In this document: in pieces, positions 9,443-17,026 of the stretch
Numbering within the stretch: position 1 is the stretch's first letter
Layout of the letters: each line of letters begins with the position of its first letter
Source: Flavipsychrobacter sp.
GTDB taxonomy: Bacteria > Bacteroidota > Bacteroidia > Chitinophagales > Chitinophagaceae
Reading direction: 5' to 3'
Length of the DNA stretch: 35,930 nt
NCBI GenBank assembly: GCA_021156265.1
Contig: JAJNBR010000001.1
Span: 1-35,930, forward strand
The notes under the pieces: model-generated
The model's database searches: none
Told to the model about the DNA's origin: nothing
The model's input: the letters and a program-made list of their open reading frames with translations, nothing else
Made by a program: the position numbers and the translations under genes

Positions 9443-10040
9443 CTGTCGTTTTAACCTTTAGCGGCTTGTTAAGGTCATACAACCTGTTGTAAACATTACC
9501 GGTCAATATACCAGCCGCTGCACCCAGCATACCGCCGCAGATCACATCGAGTGGAAAGTGTACCCCTACATAGACCTGTGCATAGCCTATCATCAGCGCC
9601 CAGGTCATCGTCATCCACCAAATGCCTTTTACCTTGCTGTGCAGGGTAGTAGCCATAAACACGCCCAGTGCAAAATGATTGGCCGCGTGTGCGCTGGGAA
9701 AACTCGGCCCGCTGCCGCAGGGCACTATGTTATGCACCATCGTTTGCAGAAAGGGGGTATTGCAGGGCCTCATACGCACGAAAATGGGTTTTAGCACAGA
9801 GGCGCTCAGGTAATCGCTGATGGCGAAAGTGAGCAGGAAAAAAATACACCACATCCAACCCCGCCTGCCAAAGTTCATGGTCATGAACATAAGCAGGAAC
9901 AAATAAAGCGGTGCCCACGACCACTGGTTGCGGAAGAAAGGCATGATGGCATCCAGGATATAGTTATGCCATTCGGTATTGAGGTAGTACCACAGCCCGT
10001 AGTCAAATGTTATCAGGAAATTTTGAATGTCCTGCAGCAT
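9429..10040 (-). CDS. PAP2-family membrane phosphatase
   Basis: 203-residue membrane protein with about five hydrophobic helices and the PAP2 phosphatase core. Motif C1 is K84-x6-R91-P92, motif C2 is FPSAH at 114-118, and motif C3 has the catalytic His 161 and Asp 165 in VYVGVHFPLDV. Likely substrates are undecaprenyl diphosphate or other lipid phosphates at the outer face of the inner membrane. One oddity is that the usual SR pair opening motif C3 is A154-Q155. The ATG overlaps the stop of the upstream methyltransferase (TAATG), which implies translational coupling. Confidence 0.88.
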   Translation of the reverse strand: MLQDIQNFLITFDYGLWYYLNTEWHNYILDAIMPFFRNQWSWAPLYLFLLMFMTMNFGRRGWMWCIFFLLTFAISDYLSASVLKPIFVRMRPCNTPFLQTMVHNIVPCGSGPSFPSAHAANHFALGVFMATTLHSKVKGIWWMTMTWALMIGYAQVYVGVHFPLDVICGGMLGAAAGILTGNVYNRLYDLNKPLKVKTTATAP

Positions 10041-10789
10041 TATGATTTTTTAAAGATCATGATCATGCGCGGCGAATCGGTAGGGTGGTAGGAGTTCAAC
10101 TGGTAGTCGCCGAACGTACCCACCAGCGTCATTTTAGCTTTTTTGAACATCTGGATAAAATCGGCCAGTGTAAATGCCGCAACACTTTCCCGGTAGTGAC
10201 GCCGCTTTCCGTCTGCATCCGAGAATTCTATTTCTTTGATGATGTGGTTACGCTCCACCTTACGTGTAATGTGGAACGAATAGCTGCCCCTGTGTACGAT
10301 CTCCTCAGGTGTCAGCCCGGCCAGTACCTGTTCCTTATTCAGGTAGTCTATCACCAACAATCCGTTTTTTTTCAGTGCGGCTGCAAACGATTTGGCGGCC
10401 AGCAGGTGGTCGCGGTCGTGGGCGAAATAGCCGAAGCTGGTAAAGAAGTTGAATGCGTAATCGAAGTAGTTGATGTAAAACGGGAAGCGCATATCGTGCA
10501 CGAAAAACTGGAGATGGTCTTCTTCGAATTGCTTTGCCGTTTCAATGCTATGGTGCGAAAGATCAATACCTACCACATCGTAATTGTGCTCGGCCAGCTG
10601 TACGGCGAAACGGCCTTCGCCACACGCAATGTCCAGCATGCTGCTGCCGGGTAGCGGTTGCAGGTGGTCTATCAGCTTTTCGACAAAGGCTTGTGCTTCC
10701 AGTTCATCCCTGTTCTGGTATAATATCTTGTAATAAGGTGAACCGAACCAACTTTCAAACCAATCCGCCGGCTGCTTTACTGCTTCCAT
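10040..10789 (-). CDS. Class I SAM-dependent methyltransferase
   Basis: 249-residue Rossmann-fold methyltransferase. Motif I is MLDIACGEGRFAVQLA at 51-66 and the acidic ribose-binding residue is Asp 76 in VVGIDLS, followed by the HDMRFPF and FTSFGYF blocks typical of methyltransferase domain 25/11 proteins. The substrate is unknown. The frame is open to 10915, but the 42 extra residues are hydrophobic and not family-like; the ATG at 10789 gives the usual N-terminus (MEAVKQPADWF). It is translationally coupled to the PAP2 gene, which hints at a joint envelope-lipid role. That link is inference. Confidence 0.85.
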   Translation of the reverse strand: MEAVKQPADWFESWFGSPYYKILYQNRDELEAQAFVEKLIDHLQPLPGSSMLDIACGEGRFAVQLAEHNYDVVGIDLSHHSIETAKQFEEDHLQFFVHDMRFPFYINYFDYAFNFFTSFGYFAHDRDHLLAAKSFAAALKKNGLLVIDYLNKEQVLAGLTPEEIVHRGSYSFHITRKVERNHIIKEIEFSDADGKRRHYRESVAAFTLADFIQMFKKAKMTLVGTFGDYQLNSYHPTDSPRMIMIFKKS

Positions 10790-10932
10790 AGTGACAAAAA
10801 TAAGGCGTAACCACCAAAGGGCGGCAAGGAGTTCGTTTTTGGTTAATGAAACGATTCGCACAGTATCATCCCTCCTGAGTACTAAGAAGATATGTAATAG
10901 CCTTATATGTGGCATGTCACGGCCTGAAAACC

Positions 10933-10941
10933 TATCTTTGC
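10933..10941 (+). promoter_or_regulatory. Probable -7 promoter element for the TPR gene
   Basis: TATCTTTGC, matching TAnnTTTG, lies 16 bases upstream of the ATG at 10958. Confidence 0.5.
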
Positions 10942-10957
10942 AGCCAATTTTTAAGTA

Positions 10958-11620
10958 ATGAAAGCAGGTCTTCGTCGTTTTATAGTATTTAATCGTTTAC
11001 CCCTGGCCATAGTATTGATAGGCCTGGGATTGTTTCTTGGTATCAAGGACATTGGCGGTGGCTGGTGGGTGGCATGGTTGCCATTCCTGGTCGCTATCCT
11101 TATGATCGCGGCACATTTCCTGATAGGCCCGATGACGTTGATACAGGGGTATATCGAAGACGGTGATATGGAAGGTGCACAAGCCCTGATGAAACGTGTG
11201 AAATACCCGAACCTGCTGTACAAACCGGTGCGTTCGTCTTATTACATGCTGCGCGCCAACCTTTCTACCATGGGCGATGATCTTGACCAGGCAGAATCTG
11301 ACATCCGTAAAAGCCTCGAATCGGGTGGAGAGAAGGAGATGCAAGGGGCTGCTTACCTGCAGCTCGGTTCTATAGCTTACCGCAAAGGCAACACTAAAGA
11401 AGCCTACGAGAACCTGCGCAAAGCTGTGAAAGCCGGCTTGCCTGACAAGGACAGCGAGGCCAGTGCTTACCTGCAGCTGTCCAGCATCTGCATGCAGCGC
11501 CGCGACTTCCGCAGCGCCAAGATGTATTTTGCCAAAGCTAAATCCACCAAAGCCACTAACCAGCAGGTTGTGGACCAGATAAAAGAAATGAGCAAGTATA
11601 TAGCGAGGATACCGGGGTAA
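10958..11620 (+). CDS. Inner-membrane TPR protein
   Basis: 220 residues. Two closely spaced transmembrane helices (about 14-30 and 36-57) are separated by a Gly/Trp-rich turn and anchor a C-terminal helical domain. Residues about 60-215 hold three to four TPR-like units, best seen in EKEMQGAAYLQLGSIAYRKG and SEASAYLQLSSICMQRRDFR. The domain probably faces the cytoplasm and works as a protein-interaction scaffold. No catalytic motif is visible. The stop lies 4 bases from that of the convergent YD-repeat-like gene. Confidence 0.8.
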   Translation: MKAGLRRFIVFNRLPLAIVLIGLGLFLGIKDIGGGWWVAWLPFLVAILMIAAHFLIGPMTLIQGYIEDGDMEGAQALMKRVKYPNLLYKPVRSSYYMLRANLSTMGDDLDQAESDIRKSLESGGEKEMQGAAYLQLGSIAYRKGNTKEAYENLRKAVKAGLPDKDSEASAYLQLSSICMQRRDFRSAKMYFAKAKSTKATNQQVVDQIKEMSKYIARIPG

Positions 11621-11624
11621 CTTC

Positions 11625-12581
11625 TTATTGCTGGATCACTTTAATGCCGCTCGTATGGGCGGCTTTTTTATTGTCTGCCTTGCGATAGGTGATCATCCTC
11701 GCGGTTGTTTCCAGTACTTTCCCCTCGGCATATTTACTTCGCTCGATCCAGTTTCCATCGTTGTCAAATCTGTAGGTATAGCCGGTCGTCGTTTTCACCT
11801 CATTCACAAACCATACCTGTTCGTCCAGCAGGCCATGTTTGTTATACGTGTTGGTGATGTATTGTTTTACTTTCTTGTCGGGGCCTGTGGTAATATCTTC
11901 TGTCAACTTGCCTAATGCATCATAAATATGAGTCAGTTGGTTGCTGCAGCTATCGGGTGAGGGATAAAGGTAACGTGACCATCTCCTGGCGCCTGCTGCA
12001 TCTTTTTCTTCCGTAATTAGCTCACTGTATGAATATTTCAGCAGGCCGTCCAGTACATTGCGCCTGTATTCATTGGCCCCGTTGTACCTGAAACGGATCA
12101 TGCTTACAAGGCCATTCCCGCCGTCACAACGGATATAGGATAATTTGCCATCGCGGTAATTATACCTCGTTGTTTGATGTCGTTTTCCTGCATCAAAAAG
12201 TGTTTTTTGACGAAGTTCACCTGCGTGGTTATATGTATAAGCTGTTGAATCATATTCCTTGCTCCCGCTTAATATCGCCTCACTCAGCAGCTTACCGGCA
12301 TCGTTATAGCTATAGCGTTTTACAACAGGTTCTTTTTCTCCCGACATCAATTCCTTAGTTATTTCAACCCTGTTCGCCGCGTCAAACCGGATCTCTTTTT
12401 CCCAGGCCAGCTCCGGCTCTCCGTCTGAATAGACGAAATTCCGCTCCTGCAGCGAACCTATACTACCTTTCAGCTCATAAGTGCCGGCAGTTATGACGGT
12501 AGGAGTATCCACTGTTTGTGCATTCAGCGAATTCGATAAACAAATAAACAGTAACAGGAACGTAAAACGGATATTTTGCAT
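11625..12581 (-). CDS. Secreted protein with YD/RHS-like repeats
   Basis: 318 residues if started at the ATG at 12581 (MQNIRFTF), which gives a proper signal peptide ending at NAQ. The longer frame to 12638 adds 19 residues before the signal and is unlikely. The mature part is a run of beta-hairpin repeats with the pattern Y-x-Y/F-[ND]-x-x-G-x-L, seen in YSYNDAGKLLSEAI, YTYNHAGELRQKTLF, YDALGKLTEDI and YRFDNDGNWIERSKY. This is typical of YD-repeat proteins. No toxin or peptidase domain follows, so it is not a full Rhs effector. It is probably a periplasmic or surface protein of unknown role. Confidence 0.75.
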   Translation of the reverse strand: MQNIRFTFLLLFICLSNSLNAQTVDTPTVITAGTYELKGSIGSLQERNFVYSDGEPELAWEKEIRFDAANRVEITKELMSGEKEPVVKRYSYNDAGKLLSEAILSGSKEYDSTAYTYNHAGELRQKTLFDAGKRHQTTRYNYRDGKLSYIRCDGGNGLVSMIRFRYNGANEYRRNVLDGLLKYSYSELITEEKDAAGARRWSRYLYPSPDSCSNQLTHIYDALGKLTEDITTGPDKKVKQYITNTYNKHGLLDEQVWFVNEVKTTTGYTYRFDNDGNWIERSKYAEGKVLETTARMITYRKADNKKAAHTSGIKVIQQ

Positions 12582-12762
12582 AGGCTTGACAAATAAAGCA
12601 ATGTCCGCGGCTTTTGCGGAAGCCGGCGGGGTGTACACATATTAAGTTAGGGATGCTAATAAAGCTAAGTCTTAATTCGCTTACTGCCGAATAAACACGG
12701 TTAGTTTAATGGTTCTTTAACAGCTGCCTCGATGCAAGGTTTGTATGTATGTTACCGATAAT

Positions 12763-12788
12763 AAAAAAAGCCACTCTTGTGAGCGGCT
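12763..12788 (-). terminator. Terminator downstream of yjdM
   Basis: On the minus strand an 8-bp stem (AGCCGCTC, 4-base loop, GAGTGGCT with one G-U pair) is followed by a run of T. It starts 22 bases after the yjdM stop. A T run also exists on the plus-strand side, but that strand has an A-C mismatch in the stem. Confidence 0.8.
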
Positions 12789-12809
12789 TTTTTTTATTTG
12801 CTAAGAGCG

Positions 12810-13400
12810 TTATTCTTTAGGAGCCTGCCTTCTAACGTATTTGGTCAGGATGACGATCATCTGGCCTTCGATGCGGCCTTCTATCTGTTCGGTATTGTCT
12901 TTCACGAGGTGGATATTACGTACTACGGTACCCATTTTTGCATTTAGCGTACTGCCTTTCACATCCAGCGATTTGGTGAGCACCACTGTATCGCCTTCCA
13001 ATAACTGTGCACCATTCGCATCTTTGTGCAGGTCAACCGAGGCATCGTTCTCATGGTCGCCGGTGGCTTTGGCCCAGGCCAGCCGGTCGTCGTCCAGGTA
13101 CATCATGTCCAGGCTTTCGGCCGCCCATGTTTCGTTCCTTAGCCTATTCAGCATGCGCCAGCTTACTACCTGCACACCGGGCACCTCGCTCCACATGCTC
13201 GTTGTAAGCACATTCCAATGGCCCGCGTCCAGTTCTTCTTTTTTCTCTACTTGCGCCAGGCATTTGTCGCAGATAAGGATGTTGTTTTCTTCGTACCCTC
13301 CTGTTTGGGGTGGCACTTCGTATACATTCAGCTTTCCTGTTGCTTCGCACAGTTCACATTTATTTCCGCTACGGGCTATCAGCTTGTCTTCAAGTTTCAT
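12810..13400 (-). CDS. yjdM: PhnA/YjdM-family zinc-ribbon protein
   Basis: 196 residues. The N-terminal zinc ribbon has Cys 15, Cys 18, Cys 44 and Cys 47 (CELC and CDKC), and the C-terminal 65 residues are the PhnA SH3-like domain (EGDTVVLTKSLDVKG onward). Despite the name PhnA, this family is not phosphonoacetate hydrolase and its biochemical role is unknown. The region between the two domains is longer than in the short E. coli YjdM (about 110 residues), as in other Bacteroidota members. A TACCTTCGC -7-like element lies at 13408-13416 on the minus strand, just upstream of the ATG. No phosphonate genes are nearby. Confidence 0.9.
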   Translation of the reverse strand: MKLEDKLIARSGNKCELCEATGKLNVYEVPPQTGGYEENNILICDKCLAQVEKKEELDAGHWNVLTTSMWSEVPGVQVVSWRMLNRLRNETWAAESLDMMYLDDDRLAWAKATGDHENDASVDLHKDANGAQLLEGDTVVLTKSLDVKGSTLNAKMGTVVRNIHLVKDNTEQIEGRIEGQMIVILTKYVRRQAPKE

Positions 13401-13431
13401 AACTGCGGCGAAGGTAATTTTTTTTGAGGGC

Positions 13432-14331
13432 TTAAATGTTCCCGATCAAAAAACTGCGTTCGCTAAATGCCGGAATACTCGGTGTACCCTCGTAAAAATA
13501 CTTGATCTCGTCGCTTTTGTCCATGAGCCCGAGGCTGTACAGCACAGGTACGTAATGGTCTGGTGTAGGAGCAGCCAGTTTTCCCAGCTTATGGCTCGTT
13601 TCGTACTTGATGACGTCGGCAAAGTTGCGCGTGTCTATCTGCTTCTTGATCCATTCATCATACTCCGCTTCCCAGCCATAAGGCGTCATATCATTGCGGC
13701 TCATTTTCTGCCCCGCAAGTTGGAGGTTATGTATCAGCGATCCGCTGCCTATGATGAGGACACCCTTCTCACGCAGCGCAGCCAGTTGCCTGCCCAGTTC
13801 GAAATGATATTCCGGCTTTGCGTAGTAGTCTATGCTCATCTGGAACACCGGTATGTTTGCTTCCGGGAACAAATGCATCAGCATAGGCCATGCGCCATGG
13901 TCCAGTCCCCAGTCGGTGCTCTCCTTTACGGAGGGTACGATCTTCGTCACCTCGCGTGCTATATCCGGAGCGCCTTTTGCCTGGTACTTTACCTCGTAAT
14001 ATTCTTTTGGGAAACCGTAATAATCGTATATCTGCTGTTGCTCGGGCGATATGTTGACATAGGTACCGCGCGTGCACCAATGCGCCGACACTATCAGCGC
14101 AGCTTTCACTTCGAAATTATTTTGCAGGCCTTTACCCAATTCGAATAACGCATTCCAGAAAGGGCGCTCGTCTTTCGATAGCGGTATGTCCATAGGACTG
14201 CCATGCGAGGTGAACAGCACCGGCATCTTCTTACCCTGCTTCGGCAGTCCATCCGTAAAATGCTTAAAGCTGGTCAGCGTACCCGCTGCTGAAAAAGCCA
14301 GCATCGTTCTCAGGAAGTCTTTTCGTTCCAT
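13432..14331 (-). CDS. ygiD: DODA/YgiD-type extradiol ring-cleavage dioxygenase
   Basis: 299-residue member of the LigB-superfamily 4,5-DOPA dioxygenase group, a mononuclear metal enzyme. Candidate metal/active-site histidines sit in conserved blocks: FTSHGSP (His 43), IVSAHW (His 84), DHGAWPML (His 145) and GSGSLIHNL (His 201). E. coli YgiD opens DOPA at the 4,5 position in vitro; the natural substrate in this organism is unknown. The first 25 residues (ERKDFLRTMLAFSAAG) resemble a weak Tat or other export signal, which is unusual for YgiD and common in Bacteroidota homologues. The gene is alone on the minus strand, 31 bases upstream of yjdM. Confidence 0.9.
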   Translation of the reverse strand: MERKDFLRTMLAFSAAGTLTSFKHFTDGLPKQGKKMPVLFTSHGSPMDIPLSKDERPFWNALFELGKGLQNNFEVKAALIVSAHWCTRGTYVNISPEQQQIYDYYGFPKEYYEVKYQAKGAPDIAREVTKIVPSVKESTDWGLDHGAWPMLMHLFPEANIPVFQMSIDYYAKPEYHFELGRQLAALREKGVLIIGSGSLIHNLQLAGQKMSRNDMTPYGWEAEYDEWIKKQIDTRNFADVIKYETSHKLGKLAAPTPDHYVPVLYSLGLMDKSDEIKYFYEGTPSIPAFSERSFLIGNI

Positions 14332-14445
14332 ACATGCAAGTTACGAAATATCTATTGTAGGTACATCAGTAAGGAATATAGATTTACGATAGGGCTATTT
14401 TAAATCGGCACACAATTTGCCAACACCTCTATAGACTGAAGATTT

Positions 14446-14658
14446 ATGAAACGATTTTTACCCCTGGCTGCCGCTGTCATCGTGCTGGCGACGGCAACCT
14501 CCTGCGAAAGAAAATATACTTGCACCTGCGTGTATCCCGGACAGGCTGTTGGTACCACTACAACCACCATCAGGGCTTACAATAAGACCGATGCCAGGAA
14601 TGTATGTGATGGAATGAATGAAGGGGCTAAAACAAGGGGCGGCGCCTGCGCACTTTAG
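14446..14658 (+). CDS. Small lipoprotein
   Basis: 70 residues with a lipoprotein signal: charged MKRF, hydrophobic Ala/Val-rich core, and lipobox ATSC with Cys 20. The mature 50-residue part has CTC (25-27 region), further Cys near 53 and 67, and a Thr-rich stretch; the four cysteines could form two disulfides in the periplasm. It resembles small Bacteroidota lipoproteins of unknown function. Its stop lies 6 bases from that of the convergent DUF6157 gene. Confidence 0.75.
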   Translation: MKRFLPLAAAVIVLATATSCERKYTCTCVYPGQAVGTTTTTIRAYNKTDARNVCDGMNEGAKTRGGACAL

Positions 14659-14664
14659 TGTAGG

Positions 14665-15078
14665 TTATTTACTGGTCCTCATCGCCTTCACCACCTTCAG
14701 GCTGCTGTCCTTAGCAAGCTTTTTGTATTCGGGCGTTTCAACGCCATAGATGGCTATGCGGCTCTCCTCATCGCTGTGCACACCCCAGCCATAGCGTTTG
14801 GTGAGGGGAGAGGCGCGGAAACAGGGCTGTCCTTTGGAGAAGAAGGCTTTGCGGGCTTCGTCCAGCTCGCTTTTCTTAATGTCATTCCGCTCCGCGTATA
14901 CCTGGAATAGCACATCGTCCGAAGTGTACTTGTAGGGGTTATCGTATACCATATCAAACTGCCTGTTCGCCACTGATTTTTTCTCACCCTTCAGCGGTGG
15001 CATTTCACCCGCCTTCACCGGGCAGTCTTCTGCAATTTCTATGAAGGTGTTCTGGTAGTTAGTGGTGTGTTCTTTCAT
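14665..15078 (-). CDS. DUF6157-family protein
   Basis: 137-residue soluble protein matching the DUF6157 pattern: TTNYQNTFIEIAEDCPV at the start, LKGEKKSVANRQFDM and NPYKYTSDDVLFQVYA in the middle, and CFRASPLTKRYGWGVHSD near 90-107. The Cys, Arg and Trp of the last block are conserved in the family. Function is unknown. No signal peptide, so cytoplasmic. It is divergent from the REP-like element and the small ORF to its right. Confidence 0.85.
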   Translation of the reverse strand: MKEHTTNYQNTFIEIAEDCPVKAGEMPPLKGEKKSVANRQFDMVYDNPYKYTSDDVLFQVYAERNDIKKSELDEARKAFFSKGQPCFRASPLTKRYGWGVHSDEESRIAIYGVETPEYKKLAKDSSLKVVKAMRTSK

Positions 15079-15109
15079 GACAAGATTATATAAATACGTT
15101 TATTTGTTG

Positions 15110-15118
15110 TATATTTGC
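15110..15118 (+). promoter_or_regulatory. Promoter-like -7 element TATATTTGC
   Basis: Matches TAnnTTTGC and lies within a 16-base string (15104-15119) that recurs exactly at 21148-21163. Transcription from it would begin near 15123, just at the left edge of the palindrome. No -33 TTG is visible at the right spacing. Confidence 0.4.
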
Positions 15119-15124
15119 ATAGTG

Positions 15125-15204
15125 TGTCTGAACCCGAATTTATGGAATTAGTGAATTACCGGAATTCCAGCCATTCCTTAATTCGACGAATTTGGGTTCA
15201 GACA
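15125..15204. repeat. 80-bp REP-like palindrome
   Basis: Imperfect inverted repeat centred exactly on GGAATTCC (15161-15168). Outer arms are TGTCTGAACCC (15125) and GGGTTCAGACA (ending 15204), and 31 of 40 paired positions match. The design, GTCTGAAC ends around GAATT-rich arms, is that of dispersed palindromes I know from many Bacteroidota genomes, similar to REP elements mobilised by RAYT-type transposases. Only one copy lies in this window. Confidence 0.75.
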
Positions 15205-15217
15205 AATGTTTTATACC

Positions 15218-15379
15218 ATGAAAACGACAACAAACGACAACAAAACAGCTCTCAACAAACAAACTGCATTTCAGCCGAAAAGCCAGGACAGCAGTGTTCT
15301 ACAGCCAAAAACGACGCGCGACAGTTCAGGAGTTTGGGAGTGTTGCTTGAAAAAACAAACAAAAACAAACAACAGATAA
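15218..15379 (+). CDS. Possible 53-residue polar small protein
   Basis: ATG at 15218 opens a 53-residue frame starting MKTTTNDNKTALNKQ and ending in TAA at 15377. It is rich in Thr, Lys, Gln and Asn, lacks hydrophobic segments, and has one Cys pair near the end (WECCLKK). There is no clear ribosome-binding site. It lies downstream of a promoter-like element, with the 80-bp palindrome as its leader. The remaining bases of the 15079-15397 interval show nothing else. It may be a small regulatory or peptide gene or chance; I do not recognise it. Confidence 0.3.
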   Translation: MKTTTNDNKTALNKQTAFQPKSQDSSVLQPKTTRDSSGVWECCLKKQTKTNNR

Positions 15380-15397
15380 AATAAATCCTAATGAAGA

Positions 15398-16660
15398 CTA
15401 TTTCTTATACCCCGCTTTATGTCCCCAGAAAGCGAAATACAGGATGTAGAGATAGCAGGGTATCAGGATCCAATAGGCTACCTGGTTGTTTTGAATATCA
15501 GCCAGCCGGCCATAAAGCAACGGCAGCACCGCACCTCCCGCAATACCCATAATGAGTAGGGCAGCACCGGTTTTGGTAAACTTGCCCAAGCCCTTCAGCG
15601 ACATTGGCCAGATGGCAGGCCACATGATGGAGTGGGCCAGGCCAAGGGCTGCCAAGCAGTATACAGAGAAACGTCCTTCAGAGGTCAGCACGCCGATAGT
15701 GAATAGTATACCCAGCACGGCGCAAACTTTCAGCGCAGTTTCCTGGGAGATGATATTAGGAGTGAGCAGAATGCCGAGGAAATAACCGGCTATCATACAG
15801 CCCAATGTAAACGAGGTAAAGAATTTGGCCTCATCGATTGGTATGCCCAGGTAAGTACCATAGCTGATGATCGAGTCGCCGGCAATGACCTCTACGCCTA
15901 CATACAGGAAGATAGCTATTACGCCAAAGAACAGGTAGGGGTGCTGGAAGATGGAAGTAGTTTGGCTGTTGGCCTTGATATCCGGGTTTTCCTCTTCATC
16001 GTCGATATCGGGCAGGGGAGAAATGAGTACCAGCAGTGCCAATACTACCAAAGCTATCGTCAGCACGATATAGGGATTGATGATGCGGCGGGCCAAATCA
16101 TCGAGCAGCTGGCTTTTGGCAGCGGCATCCGCTACGCCGGCCAGCTTAGCGTTCACGGTGTCTATGTCACCGAGCAGTATGGTAGCAAGTATCAGCGGAC
16201 TCAGGATACCCGCCACTTTGTTGGCAATACCCATGATGCTGATACGCCTTGCTGCACTTTCTTCGGGGCCAAGGATGGTTACATAAGGGTTGGTGGCCGT
16301 TTGCAATATGGACAAACCAAGGCCTTGTGTGAACAAGCCAACCAGGAAAAAGGTATAGCTGCGCTGCAAAGCTGCCGGTATAAAAATGACCGTACCGATA
16401 GCCATAACAAACAGGCCAAGGCTCATACCCTTTTTAAATCCTGTGGCCTTCAATATAGCCGATGAAGGCAGCGCCATCACGAAATAGGATATGAAGAACG
16501 CAAAGGTTACAAAATACGATTGGAAGTTGTTGAGCTCGCAGGCTGCTTTAAGGAAGGGTATCAGCGTACCGTTGAGCCAGGTAACAAACCCGAAAATGAA
16601 AAACAGACAACCTACAAGAAAAAGGGAAGTAGTATATGATTGCTTGGTATTTGGCTTCAT
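15398..16660 (-). CDS. FucP-family sugar:H+ symporter (MFS)
   Basis: 420-residue major facilitator with about 12 transmembrane helices. The opening block (FLVGCLFFIFGFVTWLNG) and LGLSILQTATNPYVTILGP near 115-133 are characteristic of the FucP family, which includes L-fucose permease and the glucose/galactose transporters of Brucella and Bacteroides. The central cytoplasmic loop near 210-230 is acidic (DIDDEEENPD). The substrate is probably a hexose or deoxyhexose; which one cannot be told. It is not next to sugar-catabolic genes. Confidence 0.9.
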   Translation of the reverse strand: MKPNTKQSYTTSLFLVGCLFFIFGFVTWLNGTLIPFLKAACELNNFQSYFVTFAFFISYFVMALPSSAILKATGFKKGMSLGLFVMAIGTVIFIPAALQRSYTFFLVGLFTQGLGLSILQTATNPYVTILGPEESAARRISIMGIANKVAGILSPLILATILLGDIDTVNAKLAGVADAAAKSQLLDDLARRIINPYIVLTIALVVLALLVLISPLPDIDDEEENPDIKANSQTTSIFQHPYLFFGVIAIFLYVGVEVIAGDSIISYGTYLGIPIDEAKFFTSFTLGCMIAGYFLGILLTPNIISQETALKVCAVLGILFTIGVLTSEGRFSVYCLAALGLAHSIMWPAIWPMSLKGLGKFTKTGAALLIMGIAGGAVLPLLYGRLADIQNNQVAYWILIPCYLYILYFAFWGHKAGYKK

Positions 16661-16720
16661 GTATCAATGAGTATGGACTAAAAATAGTGTAAATGACGGG
16701 AAATGGAAATATAGATATAC

Positions 16721-16754
16721 ACAAAAGCAAATGGCGCCGTGTGCGGGCGCCATT
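16721..16754 (-). terminator. Terminator of the VOC/DoxX operon
   Basis: On the minus strand a perfect 9-bp stem (AATGGCGCC at 16754-16746, loop of 7, GGCGCCATT at 16738-16730) is followed by TGCTTTTGTG, a T-rich tract. It lies 24 bases past the stop of the last operon gene and before the transporter gene. Confidence 0.75.
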
Positions 16755-16777
16755 AAAAACAATTTGTACTGCATTAA

Positions 16778-17026
16778 TTAATAATCCAGTATACGGCAAT
16801 CATAACCGAATTGATTGATAATAGTAATGATGGTATCCGTACATAACATATGGCCCTCGATCCTTAACACCTTATCGCAGTCATCCAGGTCGAAACTGGG
16901 CCTGCTGTTGGGGAAGCGCGCCAATAAAGCATTGGCAAGTAGTTGCGCTTCTTCCGGTTCAGCAATGTTTGTTTTAAAAACTTCAACCATTGTTTTCAGT
17001 GTGAGCATAGTCTGTTGTTTATTCAT
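16778..17026 (-). CDS. Small protein with possible HMA-like fold, no metal cysteines
   Basis: 82 residues from the ATG at 17026 (MNKQQTMLTLK), which overlaps the stop of the DUF1801 gene by 8 bases (ATGAATAA); a start 6 codons earlier at 17044 is possible. The order of likely strands and helices (MVEVFKTNI, EEAQLLANALLARF, RPSFDLDDCDKVLRIEG, DTIITIINQFGYDCRIL) fits the beta-alpha-beta-beta-alpha-beta pattern of heavy-metal-associated domains. The CxxC loop is replaced by IAEPEE. It is probably not a metal carrier, and the assignment rests on pattern only. Last gene of the seven-gene minus-strand unit. Confidence 0.7.
   Translation of the reverse strand: MNKQQTMLTLKTMVEVFKTNIAEPEEAQLLANALLARFPNSRPSFDLDDCDKVLRIEGHMLCTDTIITIINQFGYDCRILDY

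Noticed and set aside
12841..14148. A 435-codon plus-strand frame over yjdM and ygiD
   Set aside because: Ser-rich antisense translation that spans two confident minus-strand genes and their intergenic gap.
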